Shown piece after piece: positions 1-5,910 of a DNA stretch of 8,541 nucleotides. Each line of letters begins with the position of its first letter. Within the stretch, counting starts at the first letter, position 1. Under the pieces are notes generated by a model, which worked only from the letters and a program-made list of their open reading frames with translations, searched no databases and was not told the origin of the DNA. The DNA is taken from the NCBI GenBank assembly GCA_016763735.1, contig JAESTE010000155.1:1-8541 (forward strand), written 5' to 3'. Source of the DNA: Nitrospinaceae bacterium. Lineage in GTDB: Bacteria; Nitrospinota; Nitrospinia; Nitrospinales; VA-1. Made by a program: the position numbers and the translations under genes.

Positions 1-65
1 CCCATAACAGATGCCGCAAAAAAGAATGCGAATATACCTAATGCCCATTTAAAAAATTTTCTCAA
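1..65 (-). CDS. N-terminus of a membrane/secreted protein, probably signal peptide peptidase SppA (3'-partial)
   Basis: Only the first 21 codons are inside the window; the gene runs off the left edge. Reading from a TTG at 65 gives a short basic start (LRKFFKW) followed by a hydrophobic stretch (ALGIFAFFFAASVMG), which looks like a signal anchor or signal peptide. A good Shine-Dalgarno (GGAAAGG, minus strand) sits 6 nt before the TTG, and no ATG or GTG is available upstream in frame, so TTG is chosen. The next gene upstream is rpsA. In several Deltaproteobacteria-like genomes rpsA is followed by sppA, a membrane serine protease that degrades cleaved signal peptides, and SppA proteins usually begin with this kind of K/R-F-F-K-W segment plus one membrane span. 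The SppA name is an inference from order and this short segment; another membrane protein is possible. Confidence 0.45.
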   Translation of the reverse strand, partial: MRKFFKWALGIFAFFFAASVM

Positions 66-101
66 AAGTGACCTTTCCGACCGGGGAGGAATTATATGCT
101 C

Positions 102-129
102 AAGCCCGGCCTCTATCGAGGCCGGGTTT
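102..129. terminator. GC-rich hairpin between rpsA and the next gene
   Basis: CCCGGCCTC (105-113) pairs perfectly with GAGGCCGGG (118-126) around the loop TATC, and A/G-T pairs extend the stem to 102-129. It lies 6 nt beyond the rpsA stop codon. The T-rich tail (TTTTCGCGTTT) is on the plus-strand side, so by the textbook rule it terminates plus-strand RNA. Read from rpsA, the stem is preceded by A residues and followed by CTTGAGC, with no U-run. It could still act as an attenuator or 3'-end stabiliser for rpsA mRNA. Confidence 0.6.
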
Positions 130-135
130 TCGCGT

Positions 136-1836
136 TTATTCTTCTTTAAAAACTTCCATATCTACTTGTTCCTTTTCGATTTCGGAAAGGTCCAAGTTTT
201 CGGTATGAGCTTTGATGCTCAAGGCAATTTTTTTGTTAGCGATATCTACCTTGATCACTTTTGCTTTGATCTCATCATCGATTTTCACAGCTTCTTCAGG
301 ATCGGTGATTTTTTCAGAACTCAATTGTGAGACATGAATCAAACCTTCAAGCCCATCGCCAAACTCAGCAAAGGCACCAAAGCTTGTTACTTTGATTATT
401 GTTCCTGTAACTTCTGTTCCGATCGGATAGCTTCCTGCAATTTTATCCCATGGGTCCGGTAGCAATTGTTTAACACCGAGGGAAATTCTGCAATTGTCTT
501 TATCGATGCTGAGAACGACTGAGGCAATCCGGTCTTTTTTCTTCAACGCTTCAGAAGGATGCTTGATTTTTTTCCAGCTCAGGTCAGAGATATGGATCAA
601 TCCGTCAACGCCATCTTCCAATTCTACAAATGCACCAAAGTCGGTCAGGTTTCTTACGGTACCTTCAACCTCGGTGCCAATGGGATATTTATCTTCAATT
701 TTATCCCAAGGGTTCGGCTCAATTTGTTTCATGCCCAGTGAGATGCGTTTTTTCTCTTTGTCCAAGGTGAGGACAAGAGCTTCCACTTCATCACCGATAG
801 CAACCATTTTACTTGGATGTTTGACGTGCCGACTCCAACTCATCTCTGAGATATGCACGAGACCTTCGATGCCCTTTTCCAGTTCGACAAAAACGCCGTA
901 GTCTGTGATGCTGACCACTTTGCCTTTAATTCTTGTCTCCACTGGGAACTTGGAATCCACATCAACCCATGGATCGGGACTGGTTTGTTTGAGCCCCAAC
1001 GAAACGCGTTCTTTCTCTTTATCGTATTTAAGAATCATTACCGTTACCTTGTCACCAATCGAAAACATTTCGGAAGGATGGTTGACCCGGCCCCAGGACA
1101 TATCGGTAATGTGGAGCAATCCGTCAATTCCGCCGAGGTCGATGAACACGCCATATTCGGTAATATTTTTAACAATTCCTTCAATGAGGTTGCCTTCGCC
1201 CATTTTCTCAAGCGTGCCACTGCGAATCTGTTTGCGTTGTTCTTCCAGAAGAATTCTGCGAGAGAGAACAATGTTGCCGCGCTTTTTGTTCATCTTGATG
1301 ATTTTCATATCGAACTTTTCGCTGATCAGTTTTTCCAGATTGCGAATGGGGCGAAGGTCGATTTGTGATCCAGGCAAAAAGGCTTTGAGTCCGATATCGA
1401 CTGTGAGTCCGCCTTTTGCCTTCGCTATTACGGTACCCTGGATGATTTCATCGGCTTCGTAAGTTTTAACCAGATCATCCCAAATTTTAATTTTATTGGC
1501 TTTTTCTTTTGAGAGAACGACATTGCCATCGTTGTCTTCCACCTTTTCCAGGTAGACTTCTACTTCGTCACCAACCTGCAGGTTTTTTCCGCTTTCAGGA
1601 AACTCGGAAAGAGAAACCATTCCCTCTGATTTAAAACCCACATCAACTGTGGCGAGCCCCTTGGAAATAGCGATGACCTTTCCCATAATAATTTGGGAGG
1701 CCTTAAACCGACCGAGACTCTCGTTAAAATATTTCTCCATTTCCTGATAGACGGCTTCTTCACTAGCTGTCAGACCTTCCGCCTCGGACTTATCATCCGC
1801 GTCCATTTTCGCTAAAAGCTCTTTGGGTATTTTCAT
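136..1836 (-). CDS. rpsA: 30S ribosomal protein S1, six S1 domains
   Basis: The product is a 566-residue S1 protein, the ribosomal protein that binds mRNA leaders and helps unfold and deliver them to the 30S subunit. Six OB-fold S1 domains are visible at about residues 49-111, 131-195, 217-284, 301-371, 388-457 and 475-542. The first two are divergent, as usual for the ribosome-binding part. The last four carry the typical G-V-F-V-x-L ... G-L-x-H-I-S-(D/E)-(M/L)-S-W cores and are joined by repeated (P/N)-D/N-P-W linkers. Length and domain number match Gram-negative S1. The ATG at 1836 is preceded by only a weak GCAGG very close to the start, which fits the poor Shine-Dalgarno often seen for rpsA; an ATG ten codons downstream is a less likely alternative. 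cmk lies 41 nt upstream, the classical cmk-rpsA pairing. The C-terminal tail is acidic. Confidence 0.98.
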   Translation of the reverse strand: MKIPKELLAKMDADDKSEAEGLTASEEAVYQEMEKYFNESLGRFKASQIIMGKVIAISKGLATVDVGFKSEGMVSLSEFPESGKNLQVGDEVEVYLEKVEDNDGNVVLSKEKANKIKIWDDLVKTYEADEIIQGTVIAKAKGGLTVDIGLKAFLPGSQIDLRPIRNLEKLISEKFDMKIIKMNKKRGNIVLSRRILLEEQRKQIRSGTLEKMGEGNLIEGIVKNITEYGVFIDLGGIDGLLHITDMSWGRVNHPSEMFSIGDKVTVMILKYDKEKERVSLGLKQTSPDPWVDVDSKFPVETRIKGKVVSITDYGVFVELEKGIEGLVHISEMSWSRHVKHPSKMVAIGDEVEALVLTLDKEKKRISLGMKQIEPNPWDKIEDKYPIGTEVEGTVRNLTDFGAFVELEDGVDGLIHISDLSWKKIKHPSEALKKKDRIASVVLSIDKDNCRISLGVKQLLPDPWDKIAGSYPIGTEVTGTIIKVTSFGAFAEFGDGLEGLIHVSQLSSEKITDPEEAVKIDDEIKAKVIKVDIANKKIALSIKAHTENLDLSEIEKEQVDMEVFKEE

Positions 1837-1877
1837 GACCTGCTGATTCTCACTTTCTATAGGGTTATTAAATAATT

Positions 1878-2543
1878 TCAGTTATCTTTTTTTAAATTTA
1901 TTTGCTCCATAACCTTGTCAATGACTTCTTCAATAGCAAATTTTGTAGTGTCGATTTTTATGGCATCCTCTGCCGGGCAAAGGGGTGAAATGGCACGGGT
2001 TCTATCTTCGTGATCTCTTTGTTTTATCTCTGCAATGATATTTTCCAGGTCAACATCCAGATTTTTTTCTTTCAATTCCAGATATCGTCTTTTACCGCGC
2101 TCTTCTGCATCTGCATCCATAAAGAATTTCAACTCCGCATTCGGGAACACCTGGGTACCAATATCACGGCCGTCCATCACTACGTTTCCCGACTTGCCGA
2201 TCTCCTGCTGTTTAGCAACGAGAATTTCCCGAACTCTTTTCTGCGCTGCGACTTTTGCGGCACCTCTCCCAACGACTTCATTTTTTAGCAAGCCGGTGGC
2301 ATTTTCTCCGTTGACCTTTACTTGCTGTCCTGCCGGGTCGGCTACAAATTCAATTTTCAATTGTGCTACCCATTGGCCCACAGCATTTTCATCGCTCAGA
2401 TCAATGTCCTTTTTTTCTGCAGACCAGGCAACCGCCCGATACATTGCGCCAGTATCGATATAGCGGTAGTTGAGCTTCTTTGCTATAAATTTAGCGACCG
2501 TACTTTTACCACTGCCTGCCGGTCCGTCTATCGCGATGATCAT
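1878..2543 (-). CDS. cmk: Cytidylate kinase (CMP/dCMP kinase)
   Basis: This 221-residue cytosolic enzyme phosphorylates CMP and dCMP with ATP, recycling pyrimidine nucleotides. The P-loop GPAGSGKST is at residues 7-15, followed by the DTGAMYRA substrate segment at 30-37, the DGRDIGT motif at 124-130 that contacts CMP, RRYLEL at about 152-157, and the lid-type QRDHEDRTRAISPL at about 175-188. Length is normal for bacterial Cmk. The ATG at 2543 lies 4 nt after the tyrA stop codon with no strong Shine-Dalgarno, so translation is probably coupled to tyrA. rpsA follows 41 nt downstream. In many genomes aroA lies between tyrA and cmk; here they are adjacent. Confidence 0.97.
   Translation of the reverse strand: MIIAIDGPAGSGKSTVAKFIAKKLNYRYIDTGAMYRAVAWSAEKKDIDLSDENAVGQWVAQLKIEFVADPAGQQVKVNGENATGLLKNEVVGRGAAKVAAQKRVREILVAKQQEIGKSGNVVMDGRDIGTQVFPNAELKFFMDADAEERGKRRYLELKEKNLDVDLENIIAEIKQRDHEDRTRAISPLCPAEDAIKIDTTKFAIEEVIDKVMEQINLKKDN
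1895..1921 (-). promoter_or_regulatory. Possible internal promoter for rpsA inside the cmk 3' end
   Basis: On the minus strand an exact TTGACA (1921-1916) is followed after 15 nt by TAAATT (1900-1895), about 60 nt before the rpsA start. The -35 box is perfect, but the spacer is short and the -10 matches only four of six positions. rpsA often has its own promoter in other bacteria, so this is plausible but weakly supported. Confidence 0.25.
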
Positions 2544-2547
2544 TGTG

Positions 2548-3411
2548 TTAAATTACTTTCAGTCGGTATTTGTTAGCAGCAGCAAAAGCTTCCTGTAAAG
2601 CCTGCCCATCCTTTTTCTCGATCACATCTCGTATCTCGCTCAATGTTTTCTGAAACCGATCTATCAAGTCCAGCGAATGCGTTTGATTCGAGAGACAGAT
2701 ATCACGCCACATCACCGGATCGCCAGATGCTATCCGGGTGATGTCTTTCAATCCTGCTCCTGAATAGGCAGTGACCTCATGGTCCTGTTTGGTGCGCAAA
2801 GCTCCGAGAGTGTTCATCAACGCATAAGCGACGATATGAGGTAGATGACTCACCGCACCAAAAACAAAATCGTGTTCGTCTGCATCGAGTATTAGCGTGT
2901 CCATACCCACCGATTCCCAAAGCGCACCGACTTTTTCTAAAGCATGAGTATCGGTTTTTGGTGTTGGCGTTAAAATACATTTCGCATTAAGATACAAATC
3001 TTCCCGCGAAGCTTCCAAGCCCGACTTCTCACCGCCGGCAATGGGATGCGAACCCACAAAGAAAACTCCCTCTGGCATCAAGTTGTCTGCTTCGTGAACC
3101 AGCGGCCCTTTCACCGAACCTACATCGGTGATCACAGCACCCGGTTTTAGATGTGGCAATAAACTCTCGATCAATGGAACGATACGAGATACAGGCGTAC
3201 AAAGAACTATCAGGTCAGCATCTTTTACGGAATCTGCCAGGTCAGCGGCGCAACGATCAATAACACCGAGAGACTTGGCTTTTTCCAGGTTTTCGCGATT
3301 GCGACCGAACCCTGAGATTTCTTCAACAAGACTGTATTTGCGACAGGCCTTAGCCAATGAAGCTCCCAAAAGGCCAACACCAATGATGGTCATTTTTTCA
3401 AATAACTTCAT
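2548..3411 (-). CDS. tyrA: Prephenate dehydrogenase
   Basis: This 287-residue enzyme oxidatively decarboxylates prephenate to 4-hydroxyphenylpyruvate with NAD(P)+, the committed step to tyrosine; an arogenate dehydrogenase preference cannot be excluded from sequence alone. A Rossmann dinucleotide site, IIGVGLLGASLAKA, covers residues 9-22. The family signatures GSHPIAGGEKSG (120-131), AVSHLPH (186-192, including the substrate-binding His) and GLKDITRIASGDPVMWRDI (220-238) are all present. There is no fused chorismate mutase and no C-terminal ACT domain, so this is the short monofunctional type. The start codon overlaps the pheA stop as ATGA (3408-3411), indicating translational coupling and common control of both arms of the pathway. 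A second ATG seven codons in is an alternative start. Confidence 0.96.
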   Translation of the reverse strand: MKLFEKMTIIGVGLLGASLAKACRKYSLVEEISGFGRNRENLEKAKSLGVIDRCAADLADSVKDADLIVLCTPVSRIVPLIESLLPHLKPGAVITDVGSVKGPLVHEADNLMPEGVFFVGSHPIAGGEKSGLEASREDLYLNAKCILTPTPKTDTHALEKVGALWESVGMDTLILDADEHDFVFGAVSHLPHIVAYALMNTLGALRTKQDHEVTAYSGAGLKDITRIASGDPVMWRDICLSNQTHSLDLIDRFQKTLSEIRDVIEKKDGQALQEAFAAANKYRLKVI

Positions 3412-4493
3412 GCCTGTTTCAACCCCTGTTCAGGATAAGAACCCAGAACCCGTAAAAATAGAGTCCGCTTACCGAGTGTTTTTAAAACACGTTCCACGAC
3501 TTTGTCATCCACATGGCCTAGAAAATCAACATAAAACAGGTATTCCCAAGGCTTATTGCGTAACGGCCGCGATTGAATTTTAGTCAGGCTGATATTATTT
3601 TTGGCGAACAGTTGCAGAGTTGTTAATAACGAACCTGCTTCATCGGCAATGGAAAACATAATGGACGTCTTATTCTTTTTGGCTCTTTTAGCCTGATCTT
3701 TACTGATCACCAAAAACCGCGTGTAATTTTCAGCACGATCCTGAATATTTTTAGCGATTACTTTTAGTCCGTGGACCTCAGCCGCTAATTGCCCCGCTAT
3801 GGCGGCTGAATTCTTTTCCCGTTTTGCAAGCTCCGCCGCTTGAGCAGTGCTCGAAGCTGGAATTTGCTCGACACCTGGAAGATTGCGGCTCAACCAATTA
3901 CGACTTTGTGCCAACGGTTGAGGATGAGAATAGACGGTCTTTATTTTCTTTTGATCTTTGGTGCTTGATAACAAGAACAGGGAAATAGCCAACTGCGCCT
4001 CATCACAAATATGTAGCGGCGAATCAACAAAACAGTCGAGCGTCCGGTTGATGACGCCTTCAATGGAATTTTCTACAGGAACCACGCCATAATCTGAATT
4101 GCCGAGTTCGACTTCAGAAAAAACGCTTTCGATGTTGGAGCAGGGATTAAACTTGCAGGATTGACCGAAATGCTTGATCGCAACTTGATGACTGAACGTG
4201 GTTTCCGGACCTAGAAAAGCAATTTTCAGAGGCTTTTCCAAAGCCAGTGTGGCAGAAAAAATTTCACGGAAAATGAAATTGACGGATGAAGGAGGAAACG
4301 GACCTTTGCTCTGGTCGTTCAACCGATCGAGAATGTCACGCTCACGCTGGGGAACATGAAAATGAATCATCTTCCCCTGGCGGGACTTCTCTTCACCTAT
4401 TTTTTGGGCCAAAAGGCCACGACGGTTGATCAGCTTCAAAAGCTGGTCATCTATATTGTCAATCTGCTGGCGCAGATCGTCTAGCTTGGACAA
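3408..4493 (-). CDS. pheA: Bifunctional chorismate mutase / prephenate dehydratase (P-protein)
   Basis: This protein converts chorismate to prephenate and then to phenylpyruvate, the phenylalanine branch. With the TTG start at 4493 it is 361 residues. Its parts are an AroQ-type chorismate mutase (about 3-90; LDDLRQQID, LINRR, IGEEK, RERDIL), the dehydratase domain (about 91-262; IAFLGPETTFSHQ, VPVENSIEGV, and NYTRF with the catalytic Thr at about 258) and a C-terminal ACT domain (about 277-355; SRP motif, PWEYLFYVDFLGH). TTG is preferred because AAAGGTGG (4511-4504) lies 10 nt upstream and the protein then begins M-S-K-L-D-D-L-R, typical of the family. An in-frame GTG at 4532 would add 13 residues but has no Shine-Dalgarno. 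The regulatory ESRP motif reads QSRP here. The stop overlaps tyrA by ATGA. Confidence 0.95.
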   Translation of the reverse strand: MSKLDDLRQQIDNIDDQLLKLINRRGLLAQKIGEEKSRQGKMIHFHVPQRERDILDRLNDQSKGPFPPSSVNFIFREIFSATLALEKPLKIAFLGPETTFSHQVAIKHFGQSCKFNPCSNIESVFSEVELGNSDYGVVPVENSIEGVINRTLDCFVDSPLHICDEAQLAISLFLLSSTKDQKKIKTVYSHPQPLAQSRNWLSRNLPGVEQIPASSTAQAAELAKREKNSAAIAGQLAAEVHGLKVIAKNIQDRAENYTRFLVISKDQAKRAKKNKTSIMFSIADEAGSLLTTLQLFAKNNISLTKIQSRPLRNKPWEYLFYVDFLGHVDDKVVERVLKTLGKRTLFLRVLGSYPEQGLKQA

Positions 4494-4551
4494 AAAACGT
4501 GTACCACCTTTACTTAGATTTCCCGCAACCACTTAAGATGTATGGGATTCC

Positions 4552-4580
4552 TTGATCATTTCATAATTCCCCCCTAAAAT
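4552..4580 (+). promoter_or_regulatory. Predicted sigma70-type promoter for the thiamine-binding protein gene
   Basis: TTGATC (4552-4557) and TAAAAT (4575-4580) are separated by exactly 17 nt, giving a transcript start near 4587 and a leader of about 67 nt before the gene at 4654. The -10 matches the consensus at five of six positions and the -35 at four of six. The region is divergent, with pheA leaving on the other strand. Confidence 0.5.
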
Positions 4581-4582
4581 GC

Positions 4583-4600
4583 AAGAATATTCTTAAAGAA
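4583..4600. promoter_or_regulatory. Overlapping palindromes at the predicted transcript start, possible operator
   Basis: AAGAATATTCTT (4583-4594) is a perfect 12-bp palindrome, and it overlaps TTCTT-A-AAGAA (4590-4600), a second inverted repeat. Together they sit immediately downstream of the predicted -10 box, in the intergenic region shared by pheA and the thiamine-binding gene. This is a plausible repressor site, but the sequence is AT-rich and the regulator is unknown. Confidence 0.3.
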
Positions 4601-4653
4601 AACCCTGAATCTAAGGAGTTTTCTCTATTTTAGCAACAAAGGAGGTCATTGAA

Positions 4654-4962
4654 ATGATTTTGCTGGAATTCAGTATGAGTCCCATGGACAAAGGGGAAAG
4701 TGTAAGTGATCAGGTTAGCCGATCGTTAAAAATTATCGACGACAGTGGGGTGCCCTACCGATTGAATCCGATGGGGACGGTATTGGAAGGCGAGTTCGGT
4801 GAAGTCATGGGTGTGGTCAAACAATGTTATGAAACCATGCGGTCGGACTGCAAACGCATCACCTGCGGTATCAAGATCGATTATCGCGAAGGCAAATCAG
4901 GAAGACTGGAATCGAAAATTGCCTCCATCGAAAATAAACTGGGCAAAGAAGTGAGGAAATAA
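4654..4962 (+). CDS. MTH1187-family thiamine-binding protein
   Basis: The 102-residue product matches the small Thiamine_BP (formerly DUF77) family, which has a ferredoxin-like fold and usually forms oligomers; some members bind thiamine. Visible hallmarks are the N-terminal strand ILLEFSMSP, the central YRLNPMGTVLEGEF segment (about 35-48), the IKIDYREGK strand (about 73-81) and the C-terminal helix RLESKIASIENKL. The start is firm: AAAGGAGG (4638-4645) lies 8 nt upstream, the strongest ribosome binding site in the window. It is transcribed away from pheA and appears monocistronic, and no thiamine biosynthesis or transport gene is adjacent. The physiological role of the family is poorly defined, so a role in thiamine handling is a family-level statement only. 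Confidence 0.9.
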   Translation: MILLEFSMSPMDKGESVSDQVSRSLKIIDDSGVPYRLNPMGTVLEGEFGEVMGVVKQCYETMRSDCKRITCGIKIDYREGKSGRLESKIASIENKLGKEVRK

Positions 4963-4990
4963 GTTCTACTCCAAAAACATAGACGCAACG

Positions 4991-5035
4991 TTCCTGATTA
5001 AGAATTCCTGTTGACGTATTCCTAAAAAAGGAATA
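4991..5035. promoter_or_regulatory. Likely HigA operator: inverted repeat plus phased half-sites
   Basis: TATTCCT (5017-5023) and AGGAATA (5029-5035) form a perfect 7-bp inverted repeat around AAAAA, lying between and partly over the -35 and -10 elements. The half-site TTCCT also occurs upstream in direct orientation at 4991 and 5005, so the three copies (4991, 5005, 5019) are exactly 14 bp apart. HigA antitoxins commonly bind such palindromes in their own promoter, so this is the expected autoregulatory site; binding itself is inferred. Confidence 0.5.
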
Positions 5036-5039
5036 GCAT
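5011..5039 (+). promoter_or_regulatory. Predicted higBA promoter
   Basis: TTGACG (5011-5016, five of six to consensus) and TAGCAT (5034-5039, four of six) are separated by 17 nt. The predicted transcript start (about 5045-5047) falls at or next to the higB ATG at 5045, so the mRNA would be leaderless or nearly so. The 17-nt spacer is largely occupied by the operator-like inverted repeat. Confidence 0.55.
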
Positions 5040-5044
5040 AAAAG

Positions 5045-5323
5045 ATGATTAAAAGTTTCCGTTGCAAGGATACAGACCGCCTGTTTCAAGATTGCCCCGT
5101 TTCCCGTTTTCGCAGTATCGAAAGAGCTGCCCGGAGAAAACTTGAAATCCTTGAGGCCGCCATGGATCTAAATGATTTACGGCAACCACCCGGCAATAGA
5201 TTAGAAGCACTAAAGGGGAACCGAAAAGGCCAATTCAGTATCCGCATTAATGATCAATGGCGGGTTTGCTTCAGGTGGGAAGAAGGTCACGCGCATGAAG
5301 TAGAAATAGTCGATTACCATTAA
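5045..5323 (+). CDS. higB: HigB-type toxin of a type II toxin-antitoxin system (RelE/ParE superfamily)
   Basis: The 92-residue protein is a full-length member of the HigB/plasmid maintenance killer family, ribosome-dependent mRNA interferases with a compact RelE fold. It starts MIKSF like its relatives. The signature C-terminal half is complete: RLEALKG, GQFSIRINDQWRVCFRW (about 60-76), then a terminal EVEIVDYH strand. No truncation or frameshift is seen, so the toxin is probably active. The gene comes before the antitoxin, the usual order for higBA and the reverse of most toxin-antitoxin pairs. AAGGA lies about 12 nt before the ATG, inside the operator repeat, so the ribosome binding site is poor or shared with the operator. 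The start is supported by family alignment and by the lack of another in-frame start nearby. Confidence 0.93.
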   Translation: MIKSFRCKDTDRLFQDCPVSRFRSIERAARRKLEILEAAMDLNDLRQPPGNRLEALKGNRKGQFSIRINDQWRVCFRWEEGHAHEVEIVDYH

Positions 5324-5339
5324 AATGGGTATTTAAATT

Positions 5340-5648
5340 ATGAAAAAAAAACTGGAACCAATCACACCCGGAGAAGTTTTACAGAAAGAGTTTATGCTGC
5401 CCCTGGGCATCAGCCAGAACAAACTAGCTCGTGATCTGGATGTGCCTGTTGCTCGAATCAATGATATTATCCATTCCCGACGAGGAATTACCGCCAACTC
5501 TGCCCTCAGACTTGGAAAATATTTTAAAACTACTGCCGAATTTTGGATAAATTTACAGTCTCGCTACGACCTGAAAATAGCAAGGCGCGATGAATGGCCC
5601 GCTGTCGAAAAAAATATCCGGCCCCTTGCACAAAGTCCTTCAAGTTAG
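5340..5648 (+). CDS. higA: HigA-type antitoxin, XRE-family helix-turn-helix
   Basis: This 102-residue antitoxin and transcriptional repressor is expected to neutralise HigB and bind the promoter upstream of higB. It shows the typical HigA N-terminus (ITPGEVLQKEFMLPLGIS, about 8-25), the helix-turn-helix (QNKLARDLDVPVARINDIIHSRRGIT, about 26-51), and the following segment SALRLGKYFKTTAEFWINLQSRYDL that marks the family. It begins 17 nt after the last base of higB, in the same transcript, with only a weak ribosome binding site (GGG about 10 nt upstream), so translation may depend on higB. A tiny ATG-GGT-ATT-TAA frame lies just before the start. The stop codon overlaps the start of a small inverted repeat (5648-5668). 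Confidence 0.94.
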   Translation: MKKKLEPITPGEVLQKEFMLPLGISQNKLARDLDVPVARINDIIHSRRGITANSALRLGKYFKTTAEFWINLQSRYDLKIARRDEWPAVEKNIRPLAQSPSS

Positions 5649-5707
5649 GCTAAATACCTTTTTTAGCCACAGATGAGAACAGATAAAATTTTATCCATGC
5701 GATGGAT
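5648..5707. repeat. Small inverted repeats and degenerate palindromic repeat downstream of higA
   Basis: Three nested structures follow higA. GGCTAAA (5648-5654) pairs with TTTAGCC (5662-5668). GATAAAATTTTATC (5682-5695) is a perfect palindrome preceded by two 10-nt units, CCACAGATGA and GAACAGATAA (5667-5686). ATCCAT-GCG-ATGGAT forms a small hairpin at 5693-5707. The CCACAGAT unit recurs inverted at 6523-6530 in a better preserved tandem array. None of these has the U-tract of a classical terminator. Confidence 0.5.
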
Positions 5708-5736
5708 TACCATTTTGCAAACCGTTACCCACTTCT

Positions 5737-5876
5737 CGTCATTGCGAAGAGCCGAAGGTGATGTGGCAATCCAGAACAGATAATTAAGAACGATCTTTTA
5801 AAAAAATTACCTACAAATAAAGTAGAACTTTAGTAAGTTTGGATCGTCGCGCTCCCTCCGGTCACTCGCGATGACG
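5737..5876. repeat. Intergenic inverted-repeat element, CGTCATTGCGA type (MITE/REP-like)
   Basis: The left arm (5737-5772, beginning CGTCATTGCGA and ending GGCAATCC) and the right arm (5841-5876, ending TCGCGATGACG) are imperfect reverse complements, with 23 of 36 positions identical and several of the rest wobble-compatible. The middle (about 5775-5840) is AT-rich with no gene. Short elements with these ends are widespread in intergenic DNA of many bacteria and behave like non-autonomous repeats. The two flanking half-intervals (5708-5736 and 5877-5910) show nothing further. Confidence 0.65.
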
Positions 5877-5910
5877 TGCGGAGAATTTGATAGCTAAAGC
5901 AATTTATCTT

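Noticed and set aside
494..1462. Several long open frames on the plus strand opposite rpsA
   Set aside because: They are antisense to a clear six-domain S1 gene, overlap each other in different frames, lack ribosome binding sites and show no recognisable protein features.
2010..2576. Plus-strand open frames opposite cmk
   Set aside because: Low-complexity, Cys/Phe/Ser-rich shadows of the cmk reading frame with no supporting start signals.
3128..3583. Plus-strand 151-codon frame opposite the pheA/tyrA junction
   Set aside because: It lies wholly antisense to two firm genes and resembles no known protein.
4587..4653. TPP riboswitch upstream of the thiamine-binding protein gene
   Set aside because: The leader is only about 67 nt and lacks recognisable TPP-riboswitch (thi-box) core sequences.
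5648..5668. Inverted repeat GGCTAAA...TTTAGCC as a higBA terminator
   Set aside because: The T-run lies inside the loop and not after the stem, and the stem is short and AT-rich. It is not a convincing intrinsic terminator.
5660..5880. CRISPR array or tRNA gene in the repeat-rich spacer
   Set aside because: The repeats are few, imperfect and unequally spaced, and no cloverleaf with a GTTCGAA-type T-loop is visible.
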